Origin: Pseudaestuariivita rosea
GTDB lineage: Bacteria; Pseudomonadota; Alphaproteobacteria; Rhodobacterales; Rhodobacteraceae
Direction of reading: 5' to 3'
Length of the DNA stretch: 33,319 nucleotides
Assembly: GCF_017592335.1 (NCBI RefSeq)
Contig: NZ_JACNMP010000035.1
Span: 1 to 33,319, forward strand
Shown: positions 15,614 to 22,664 of the stretch, piece after piece
Numbering within the stretch: the first letter of the stretch is position 1
Layout of the letters: the number at the start of each line of letters is the position of its first letter
Notes under the pieces: model-generated
Database searches by the model: none
The model's input: the letters and a program-made list of their open reading frames with translations, nothing else
What the model was told of the DNA's origin: nothing
Made by a program: the position numbers and the translations under genes

Positions 15614-16807
15614 ATTACGGCCAAGCTTCAACCCGCCCCGCCTGCTGTAAAACCGGTCGCGCCATCCGTGTCGGATGATGTCCCGCGCGCTGGCACGGCG
15701 CCTGTGCGCTGGCGTCATCGGGCCTTGCTGCTCAGTTTTTTGGGCTTGGTGTTGCTGCCTGCCTTTGTTGTGATATTTTATCTGTATTCCAGGGCGGCGG
15801 ATCAATATGCGTCAAACGTGGGATTTACGGTTCGGACCGAAGAAATCAGTTCAGCGTTTGAGCTGCTGGGGGGTGTCAGCGGGATATCAGGGTCAAGCTC
15901 ATCTGACACTGATATTCTTTATGAATTCATCCAAAGTCAGGAACTTGTCAGTCGCATCGACGCCAGCCTTGACCTGCGCGAGATCTTTTCCAAGGCGCAA
16001 GGTGACCCTGTTTTTGCCTTCGATACATCAGGCACGATCGAGGATCTGGTTGATTACTGGCCGCGCATGGTGAACATCTTTTACGATCCGGGCACGGGGC
16101 TGATTGAGCTGCGGGTCAAGGCCTTTGACCCCGAGGATGCGACGGCCATCGCGCAGGCAATTTTTGCCGAAAGTTCATTAATGATTAATGATCTATCGGC
16201 CATCGCGCGCGATGATGCGACACGCTTTGCCCGGATTGAACTAGAGCGTGCCGAAGAAAGACTCAGGTCGGCGCGGCAGGCTGTGACTAAGTTCCGTACC
16301 CGCAATCAGATCATCGATCCGCAGGCGGATATTCAGGTTCAGATGGGGCTGTTGAATACCTTGCAGCAGCAATTGGCCGAGGCATTGATCGAATTGGATC
16401 TTCTGCGGGAAACGACACGCCCCGGCGACGCGCGGATCACACAGGCCGAACGCCGTATCATGATCATCGAAGACCGGATTTCGCAAGAGCGTAACAAATT
16501 CGGGCTGGCCGCTGGGACTAATCAGGGTCTGGACGGATTTTCGTCAATCCTGGGTGAGTTTGAGCGTTTGCTGGTGGATCGCGAATTTGCCGAACAGGCC
16601 TATCTGGCAGCACGTTCAGCCTTTGATACTGCCCAGGCCGAGGCACAACGTCAAAGCAGATATCTGGCGGCTTATCTGAAACCCACCAGTGCTGAACGCG
16701 CGGTGTATCCCAAACGTGGCCTGACAGCTTTTCTGATTTTTGCCGGGCTTCTGGTCAGCTGGATCATCCTGGTTCTGATCGCCTATAGTCTGAAGGACCG
16801 GCGCTAG
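15614..16807 (+). CDS. Capsule polysaccharide export inner-membrane protein (KpsE-like)
   Basis: A polysaccharide co-polymerase/export protein that bridges the inner-membrane exporter to the outer membrane. It has a transmembrane helix near each end (about residues 38-60 and 368-390 from this start), with a large periplasmic coiled-coil domain between. That domain includes ARIELERAEERLRSARQAV, then repeated Gln/Glu-rich heptads; AVYPKRGLTAF precedes the last helix. The start is uncertain. GTG 15668 has no ribosome site. The frame is open back to 15590, and AAGAAAGG at 15599-15605 is well placed for the rare start ATT at 15614, which adds a Pro/Lys/Ala-rich cytosolic leader. The kpsT-like gene follows after 3 bases. 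Confidence 0.82.
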   Translation: MTAKLQPAPPAVKPVAPSVSDDVPRAGTAPVRWRHRALLLSFLGLVLLPAFVVIFYLYSRAADQYASNVGFTVRTEEISSAFELLGGVSGISGSSSSDTDILYEFIQSQELVSRIDASLDLREIFSKAQGDPVFAFDTSGTIEDLVDYWPRMVNIFYDPGTGLIELRVKAFDPEDATAIAQAIFAESSLMINDLSAIARDDATRFARIELERAEERLRSARQAVTKFRTRNQIIDPQADIQVQMGLLNTLQQQLAEALIELDLLRETTRPGDARITQAERRIMIIEDRISQERNKFGLAAGTNQGLDGFSSILGEFERLLVDREFAEQAYLAARSAFDTAQAEAQRQSRYLAAYLKPTSAERAVYPKRGLTAFLIFAGLLVSWIILVLIAYSLKDRR

Positions 16808-16810
16808 GCC

Positions 16811-17476
16811 ATGGTTCGGCTTGAAAACCTGACCAAGACCTTTTTACTGGACGGCACACAGAAAACGGTCGCGCAGGATCTGAACATCACGTTCCCTACG
16901 GGAAAATCCGTCGCCCTTCTGGGGCGTAACGGGGCCGGTAAATCGACGTTGCTGAAGATCATAGCGGGCACAATGGATGCCGATCGGGGCCGTGTTGTTT
17001 CGACCGGAACATTGTCCTGGCCCGTTGGGTTTGCGGGCAGTTTTCATGGTCAGTTGACCGGCGCCCAGAACATCCGGTTCGTGGCGCGGGTTTATGGCGT
17101 TGACACCGACGCGCTGGTTCGGTTCACCGAAGATTTCGCGCAACTGGGGCCGCATTTCAACCTGCCCTTTCGCACCTATTCGGCTGGGATGCGATCACGT
17201 CTGGCCTTCGGCGTTTCCATGGGCATCCGTTTTGACACCTATCTGATTGATGAGGTCACGTCGGTGGGCGATGCAGCCTTCCGCGAAAAAAGCCAGAAGG
17301 TGCTGAAACAACGGCTTGAAGACAGTGGTGCGATTGTCGTTTCACACTCGATGCCGCTGTTGCGTCAGTTATGTCAGGCGGGTGCGGTGCTGGAAGATGG
17401 GCAGTTGCACTATCATGACACGATTGACGCTGCGATCATCCACCACCAGTCGATCATGAAGGCAACTGTGGCCTGA
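16811..17476 (+). CDS. kpsT: Polysaccharide export ABC transporter ATP-binding protein (KpsT-like)
   Basis: Hydrolyses ATP to drive the KpsM-like permease. The 221-residue protein is a single nucleotide-binding domain of normal KpsT length. Walker A is GRNGAGKST (38-46), the signature is YSAGMRSR (123-130), where YSAGM replaces LSGGQ as in polysaccharide exporters, Walker B ends YLIDEVTSVGD (144-154) with catalytic Glu148, and the switch His is H179 (VVSHS). All catalytic residues are present. It begins 3 bases after the KpsE-like gene. It has no C-terminal carbohydrate-binding extension, so it fits the capsule (KpsT) type better than the O-antigen Wzt type. Confidence 0.95.
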   Translation: MVRLENLTKTFLLDGTQKTVAQDLNITFPTGKSVALLGRNGAGKSTLLKIIAGTMDADRGRVVSTGTLSWPVGFAGSFHGQLTGAQNIRFVARVYGVDTDALVRFTEDFAQLGPHFNLPFRTYSAGMRSRLAFGVSMGIRFDTYLIDEVTSVGDAAFREKSQKVLKQRLEDSGAIVVSHSMPLLRQLCQAGAVLEDGQLHYHDTIDAAIIHHQSIMKATVA

Positions 17477-17552
17477 AATCGACTGTATTCATCCAGTATC
17501 AGATCATCACATTTATCCAAGGTGACAGCTGGCGCGGCTTGCGTATAGACAG

Positions 17553-17981
17553 ATGGCATACAAGATGGATTCCCGTACTATGACATTGCTTTCACCAGTT
17601 CATACCAGTCAATCACCCGCTATTGCCCTTGGTAAACATTTGATCATCGAATTCCAGCAGGCTGAATGCCTGGAACAGCCAGATCCGATTGCCGCTGTCC
17701 TGAAGGAAGCCGCCGAGATTGCGGGCGCCACCGTTCTGGACGTCAAGATGCATAATTTTGGCGAGGGTCAAGGTGTCACCGGCGTTGCGCTTTTGGCCGA
17801 GTCGCACATCAGCATCCACACTTGGCCAGAACATGGCTATGCGGCGCTGGATATCTTTATGTGCGGCGATGCTGATACCGACAGCAGCCTGGATCATCTG
17901 CGCCAGTTCTTTCAGCCCAAATCAGAATCCGTTGTCGTTCTGAACCGCGGTTCTGAGACGATGCTGCGCCCCGGCGCATAG
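17553..17981 (+). CDS. speD: S-adenosylmethionine decarboxylase, bacterial pyruvoyl type
   Basis: Decarboxylates S-adenosylmethionine to the aminopropyl donor for spermidine-type polyamines. The 142-residue proenzyme has the class 1 bacterial signature AESHISIHTWPEHGYAALD (82-100): self-cleavage between Glu83 and Ser84 turns Ser84 into the pyruvoyl cofactor. The catalytic Cys is C105 in IFMCG, and KMHNFGEGQG (65-74) matches the family. The start is uncertain: ATG 17553, 17565 and 17580 are all in frame and none has a clear ribosome site, so the first 10 residues may be absent. The rhomboid-GNAT gene begins directly after its stop. A membrane aminopropyltransferase lies three genes on, matching its product. 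Confidence 0.93.
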   Translation: MAYKMDSRTMTLLSPVHTSQSPAIALGKHLIIEFQQAECLEQPDPIAAVLKEAAEIAGATVLDVKMHNFGEGQGVTGVALLAESHISIHTWPEHGYAALDIFMCGDADTDSSLDHLRQFFQPKSESVVVLNRGSETMLRPGA

Positions 17982-19295
17982 ATGAAAAGTGACCGCACCG
18001 CACCCAAGGCGGGCGGCTATTTTCCCATCACAATCGGCCTGATCATGGCCGGACTATTTGCCTTTTATCAATGGGGGCCGGGCGGCTTTGCCGTGCCCGA
18101 CGATCCCTGGCTGCGGTTCAAAACTGTTTTGATAAACATTTTTCGGCACGGGTCGCAGGGGCATTTGCTGGGTAATGTTCTGGTCATCGGCTTTGCCGGA
18201 TATTTTATCGAAACACGCACCAATTCGCTGCGGCTGCTTGGGTTGGTTGTAACGGCTGCTGTTGTCGGTTCGGCGTTCGAATTGATCATGGTCAATGCGC
18301 AGTTCGTCGGTCTGTCAGGGATCGCCTATGCGATGGCGGCCTATGCCCTGTTGCGTCCGCAGGACACTGGGCTTAGTCCGTTCTGGGCGGTAGTGATAGG
18401 TCTTGCCGCGCTTTTCGAAACTGTTCATCAATGGTCTGAAATTGCAGTTTACGTACATATCGGCGGCGCATTGACCGGAGGAGCTTTTGCAATGTTAGGT
18501 GGATTATTTGGCGGGGGTGGACCGCGTCTGAAACCAATGGAATTCAAACACCTGTCCAAGGTGATCGAGATCATCAACGAAACGGACGAAGACGATGCCG
18601 CCGAGGCCGAAGAACACCTGCTGGAAACCCAGTTTCAGGGCATGGCGGTTCTGATTGATGGGGGCAAGGTGATCGGTGTGACGGGTTCAAGCCCGGTTGA
18701 AGACAGCGATGAGGCAGTCTGGTTGTCCTGGACCTATCTGTCCGAAGATCATCGGGGCCAGGGCTTGGGTAAGTTCATGGTCGGCGCGCTGCTGGACGAT
18801 CTGCGGGCGGTCGGTGTGCGCAAGATGTTTATCTCGACCAGCGATTATGTCGAAGATGGCGAAGACATATATGCGGACGCCCGCCGCTTTTATCAGGCCC
18901 TGGGCGCACGGGAAGAACTGCGCGTGCCTGCGTACCACAGTCATGACGAGGCCAAGATCGTTTATGGTCTGAATCTGACCCAATCGGTCGTGTCGTCAGA
19001 TGCGCCGCCACTTGCGACGGGTGTTACATTCACGGGTGCACCAAAGGCCCCGGAATCTGATGGTGGGGCTGCACTGACCTGGCAAGAGGGTGGCGTTGGC
19101 GTATCTGGTCTGGCCGAGGCTGTCAGAAAGGCTGATATGGGCAAGGCCCGCATTGTTTTCACGGCACTGCCGCATGATATTTCGGCCTTGGCCGCATCTG
19201 AACTGCAAGACTACGGGTTTGAAAAAGTCGGAAGTCTGAAAGATTACTATGCGGCAGGAGAGCCACAGGATTGGTGGTCATATCGATTAAGATAA
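17982..19295 (+). CDS. Rhomboid intramembrane protease fused to GNAT acetyltransferase domains
   Basis: A 437-residue fusion. Residues 1-178 form a six-helix rhomboid serine protease: GHLLGN supplies H61 and N65, GLSG gives nucleophile S112, and HIGGALTGG gives catalytic H159. The H-N and N-S spacings (4 and 47) equal those of E. coli GlpG (H150, N154, S201), so it looks active. After a Gly-rich linker (173-181), a GNAT domain (about 186-335) carries the acetyl-CoA loop HRGQGLGKF (257-265). A third part (about 370-437) resembles the C-terminal half of another GNAT, with LQDYGFEKVGSLKDYY. The gene starts with no gap after speD and is followed 81 bases later by a small anchored protein, a possible substrate (inference). 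Confidence 0.88.
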   Translation: MKSDRTAPKAGGYFPITIGLIMAGLFAFYQWGPGGFAVPDDPWLRFKTVLINIFRHGSQGHLLGNVLVIGFAGYFIETRTNSLRLLGLVVTAAVVGSAFELIMVNAQFVGLSGIAYAMAAYALLRPQDTGLSPFWAVVIGLAALFETVHQWSEIAVYVHIGGALTGGAFAMLGGLFGGGGPRLKPMEFKHLSKVIEIINETDEDDAAEAEEHLLETQFQGMAVLIDGGKVIGVTGSSPVEDSDEAVWLSWTYLSEDHRGQGLGKFMVGALLDDLRAVGVRKMFISTSDYVEDGEDIYADARRFYQALGAREELRVPAYHSHDEAKIVYGLNLTQSVVSSDAPPLATGVTFTGAPKAPESDGGAALTWQEGGVGVSGLAEAVRKADMGKARIVFTALPHDISALAASELQDYGFEKVGSLKDYYAAGEPQDWWSYRLR

Positions 19296-19376
19296 ACTCT
19301 TACAATATAAGCTGTTGATTTCTGCTTTCCAGTCCGTAAAACCAAAAATGAATGAGTTCGATTCAATAGGTACGTT

Positions 19377-19976
19377 ATGCAAAACATCAAAACCATAGTC
19401 TTTCTAGGCATTGCAGCAGTTGCTGGATATTTCTTTTTTTTCGGTGATGGTGGTGAACAATCTGCCGATTTGGGCCAGGTTCTAGACCGCACGGAATATG
19501 CAATTGTGAATTACCACAATTATCTTGAGGAAAATCAGGTCTCGGGCGAATTACCAAGCGAGAACATGAATGAATTCACTGGCGTCATCACAGCGGTGAT
19601 GAACATTCAGCCAGGTTTCTACGATGATCCTATCGGCATGACGCTGCGCGATGACGCGTCGTTCCTGGGATACGCTGACAAAAACGCAAACGGCATTCAG
19701 GATAGTGGCGAAGGTGACGTTTTCACCGTTGAGATCGACGAAGAAAACAACCGTCTGATCGCAACCGATGTTGCTGGAAACTCTTCTGATCTGCGTTTTT
19801 CCGGCACTGGTTTTCTTGCAGGCGCTCTGATCGGCAGCCTGATCAGCCGTCAACGTGCAGCCGGCGTTCAGAAGGGCGCTTTCAATTCGCGCCAAACAAC
19901 GCCCCGCAATCAATACCGTGCGCCGTCCAGCGCGCGTTCCAAAGCACGCTCGGGCGGTGTTGGCACCGGTAAATAA
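19377..19976 (+). CDS. Small membrane-anchored protein with calcium-loop motif and basic Gly/Ser tail
   Basis: No family is recognised. The 199-residue protein has an N-terminal helix (5-22, ending in a run of aromatic residues, GYFFFF), then an acidic extracytoplasmic-looking domain. D101-K-N-A-N-G-I-Q-D-S-G-E112 fits the DxNxNGxxDxGE calcium-binding loop seen in dockerin and thrombospondin-type repeats. A glycine-zipper-like hydrophobic stretch (143-157, GTGFLAGALIGSLIS) follows, then a strongly basic, unstructured tail (158-199) ending SGGVGTGK. The acidic middle and basic tail contrast sharply. It sits between the rhomboid-GNAT gene and the aminopropyltransferase gene; being a rhomboid substrate or an acceptor for acetyl or aminopropyl modification is hypothesis. 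Confidence 0.75.
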   Translation: MQNIKTIVFLGIAAVAGYFFFFGDGGEQSADLGQVLDRTEYAIVNYHNYLEENQVSGELPSENMNEFTGVITAVMNIQPGFYDDPIGMTLRDDASFLGYADKNANGIQDSGEGDVFTVEIDEENNRLIATDVAGNSSDLRFSGTGFLAGALIGSLISRQRAAGVQKGAFNSRQTTPRNQYRAPSSARSKARSGGVGTGK

Positions 19977-20001
19977 GCCGGTCAAAACCCAAAATCAGGG
20001 A

Positions 20002-20033
20002 CCCCGGAGCGTCAAACGCTTCGGGGCATTTTT
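20002..20033 (+). terminator. Intrinsic terminator/attenuator ending at a start codon
   Basis: CCCCGGAGCG (20002-20011) pairs with CGCTTCGGGG (20017-20026), ten pairs including one G-U, around the loop TCAAA; CATTTTT follows. The T-run ends at the ATG (20034) of the aminopropyltransferase gene. The GGGG of the 3' arm is also the only ribosome-site candidate for that gene, 7 bases from the ATG, so the hairpin would both end transcripts from upstream and hide the ribosome site in any that read through. Confidence 0.82.
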
Positions 20034-21584
20034 ATGACAGATACAACTCCAGCATCCGTCGAAGATTACACGCAGCTGTCCAGTAAGAAATCCACGATCC
20101 TGCTTATGTCGATCATGGTCGTGGCCATGTGCGGGATCGTCTATGAACTGATCATCGGCACCGTTTCCAGCTATCTGTTGGGCAATTCGGTCTATCAGTT
20201 TTCACTGACCATCGGGTTTTTCATGTTCGCCATGGGAATCGGGTCACACCTGTCGCGATACGTCAACGGGCGTTTGATCGAGGCATTCATTTATGTCGAA
20301 GTCGCGCTGGCGCTTTTGGGCGGCATGTCCAGCATTGCGCTGTTTCTGATGTTCCCCTTTGCGCCCTGGATGTATCAGGTCGTGATGTTCGGGCTGATCT
20401 TCAGCATCGGTACGCTGGTCGGCTTGGAAATACCGTTGCTGACGCGGGTGCTGTCGGCGCGGCAGGGCACGCGGACGTCAATCGCGGACGTGATGTCGCT
20501 TGATTATATCGGTGCGCTGTTCGGGTCGGTTGCCTTTCCACTGATGTTACTGCCGTCGCTTGGGTTGATCACGGCGTCCTTTGCCATCGGTTTGATCAAC
20601 ATCGCGGTCGCGCTGCTGAACGTAATCTGGTTGCGGGATTATCTACGGTCGCCCAAGCGCACGCTTTACATTGTGCTGGGCATGTTTGGCCTGCTGCTAG
20701 TGCTGACGGCTTCGGCCACGCGGATCACGGCCTACGCACAACAGCATCTGTATTTCGATCAGATCGTCTGGCAAAAACAGACGCCCTATCAGCAACTTGT
20801 CGTCACAAACACGTGGAAGCGTGACGATTTTCGGCTGTTCATCGACGGGCACCTGCAGTTTTCTGAATTCGACGAACACCGTTATCACGAGGCATTAGTG
20901 CACCCGGTCATGAGTTGGACTGGCCCTTCGCAGAAAGTTTTGGTTCTGGGTGGCGGCGATGGTCTAGCAGTTCGCGAGATTCTGAAGCACCCGAATGTTG
21001 AACGCATCGACCTGGTCGATATCGACCCCGAGATGACCCGCATTGGGCGCGAGCTGGGGCCGTTGGTGCGGATGAACCAGGGCAGTCTAAGCTCCGATAA
21101 GGTGAATATCTACAACCAGGATGCCTTTGTTTTTATTCGGGAAACTGATCAGGTCTATGACAAGGTGATCGTCGATTTCCCCGACCCGCATAACGAAGCG
21201 ATTGCCAAGCTGTACTCGGTTGAGTTTTACACAATGCTGTCGGCGCGGATGTCTGAGAATGCCGTGATGGTGTCACAAAGCACCTCGCCCTATTTCGCGC
21301 GGAACACCTATTGGACGATTGCCGAAACGATGCGCGCGGTGTTCCCGGACACCACGCATTACACGATTTCGATCCCGTCCTTTGGGGTCTGGGGCTTCAA
21401 TATGGCGCATAAAACGCCCGGCGGGCAGTTGGAAGACCTGCCCGAAGGTCTGCAGTTTATCTCGCCGCAGGTTTTTGCGGCCTCGCAAGTTTTTCCAGCC
21501 GATATCGCGCGGCCGGATAACCTGAAGGTCAATTCGATCTTTGAACCGGATTTGTACGAAGTTTACCTGGCTGACCTGAATTAG
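20034..21584 (+). CDS. Membrane-embedded spermidine synthase-like aminopropyltransferase
   Basis: The family transfers aminopropyl groups from decarboxylated S-adenosylmethionine to an amine. The 516-residue protein has about seven transmembrane helices (residues 21-230) and then a cytosolic spermidine-synthase domain (about 235-516). Within it, VLVLGGGDGLAVREIL (303-318) is the nucleotide site, LVDIDPEM (327-334) binds the ribose, and VDFPDPHN holds the catalytic Asp; FDEHRYHEALVHP (279-291) is the gate region. Plain SpeE lacks the membrane half. With speD in the same cluster its donor is secure; the acceptor may be putrescine, spermidine or a membrane or protein amine. The start directly follows a terminator-like hairpin. 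Confidence 0.92.
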   Translation: MTDTTPASVEDYTQLSSKKSTILLMSIMVVAMCGIVYELIIGTVSSYLLGNSVYQFSLTIGFFMFAMGIGSHLSRYVNGRLIEAFIYVEVALALLGGMSSIALFLMFPFAPWMYQVVMFGLIFSIGTLVGLEIPLLTRVLSARQGTRTSIADVMSLDYIGALFGSVAFPLMLLPSLGLITASFAIGLINIAVALLNVIWLRDYLRSPKRTLYIVLGMFGLLLVLTASATRITAYAQQHLYFDQIVWQKQTPYQQLVVTNTWKRDDFRLFIDGHLQFSEFDEHRYHEALVHPVMSWTGPSQKVLVLGGGDGLAVREILKHPNVERIDLVDIDPEMTRIGRELGPLVRMNQGSLSSDKVNIYNQDAFVFIRETDQVYDKVIVDFPDPHNEAIAKLYSVEFYTMLSARMSENAVMVSQSTSPYFARNTYWTIAETMRAVFPDTTHYTISIPSFGVWGFNMAHKTPGGQLEDLPEGLQFISPQVFAASQVFPADIARPDNLKVNSIFEPDLYEVYLADLN

Positions 21585-21596
21585 ATCAGCCAAAAC

Positions 21597-22664
21597 TCAG
21601 CTCTCAAGTAACGAAATCAGCGCATCTGCAGCTTGCACCGTGTCTGCGGTTCCACCCAGATCCTTTGTCCGGGTTTCGGGGTTGGCCAGTGACTTGGCCA
21701 TGGCGTCCTCCAGCGCTTTTGCAGCATCGGTTTCACCCAGATGCTCCAGCATCATTGCGCCCGCCCAGATCGCCGCGACGGGGTTGGCGATGCCTTGACC
21801 GGCGATATCGGGGGCCGACCCGTGCACGGGTTCAAACATCGATGGTGTCGTGCGCGCGGGGTTCAGGTTGGCTGACGGCGCGATCCCGATTGAGCCCGCC
21901 ACCGCAGGCCCCAGATCAGACAGGATATCGCCGAACAGGTTTGAACCGACGACGACATCGAACCAATCGGGGTTCCGCACGAAATGGGCCGTCAGAATAT
22001 CGATGTGGTACTGGTCGGTCGTCACGCCGGGATGGCGCTCTTTCGCGGCCTCAAAACGTTCATCCCAGAAGGGCATCGTGTGTACGATACCATTGGATTT
22101 TGTGGCCGAGCTGACCTGATTACGACGGGTTTTGGCCAGTTCAAACGCATAGTCCATGATCCGGTCGGTGCCGCGCCGGGTGAACATCGCGACCTGGCTG
22201 GCGCTTTCCATATCGGTGCCGCTGTAAAGGCGACCGCCGATTTCCGAATACTCGCCTTCGACATTTTCGCGCACGACGATAAAGTCGATATCGCCGGGTT
22301 TGCGTCCGGCCAGCGGGCTTTCGACGCCCTCAAACAGTTTCACAGGGCGAACATTGGCGTAAAGATCAAATTCGCGCCGCAGAGGGATCAGCAAGCCCCA
22401 AAGCGACACGTGATCCGGCACATTCGGCCAACCGACAGCACCCAGATAGATCGCATCAAAATCGCGCAACTGGTCAATCCCGTCTTCGGGCATCATGCGA
22501 CCGGTTTTGGCATAGACTTCGCAGGACCAGTCAAATTCGTGCCAGTTCAGTTCAAACCCGTGGGTTTTCGCGACAGCTTCAAGCGCCTTGATGCCCGCCG
22601 GGATGACCTCGGTTCCGATCCCGTCGCCAGGGATGACTGCGATTTTGTAGCTTCTTGATGTCAC
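21597..22664 (-). CDS. Tartrate / D-malate dehydrogenase family (isopropylmalate dehydrogenase superfamily)
   Basis: NAD-dependent oxidative decarboxylation of a 2-hydroxy-dicarboxylate. The 355-residue protein has the superfamily marks IAVIPGDGIGTEV (8-20), LYANVRPVKLFEGVESP (about 101-117), IVVRENVEGEYSEIGG, KSNGIVHTM, GSNLFGDILSDLGPA and EPVHGSAPDIAGQGIANP. The AVGWP...DHVSLWGLLIPLRR loop is that of the TtuC/DmlA branch (tartrate dehydrogenase/D-malate dehydrogenase), not of LeuB or isocitrate dehydrogenase. Its ATG overlaps the stop of the upstream dehalogenase-like gene (ATGA at 22661-22664), which indicates tight coupling and linked chemistry. The divergent tripartite carboxylate transporter probably imports its substrate or a precursor. 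Which hydroxy acid is used is not decided by sequence. Confidence 0.9.
   Translation of the reverse strand: MTSRSYKIAVIPGDGIGTEVIPAGIKALEAVAKTHGFELNWHEFDWSCEVYAKTGRMMPEDGIDQLRDFDAIYLGAVGWPNVPDHVSLWGLLIPLRREFDLYANVRPVKLFEGVESPLAGRKPGDIDFIVVRENVEGEYSEIGGRLYSGTDMESASQVAMFTRRGTDRIMDYAFELAKTRRNQVSSATKSNGIVHTMPFWDERFEAAKERHPGVTTDQYHIDILTAHFVRNPDWFDVVVGSNLFGDILSDLGPAVAGSIGIAPSANLNPARTTPSMFEPVHGSAPDIAGQGIANPVAAIWAGAMMLEHLGETDAAKALEDAMAKSLANPETRTKDLGGTADTVQAADALISLLES

Noticed and set aside
21568-21592. Inverted repeat TGGCTGA/TCAGCCA around the aminopropyltransferase stop codon
   Set aside because: The 7-bp stem has an 11-base loop and no T-run on either strand, so it is weak as a terminator.
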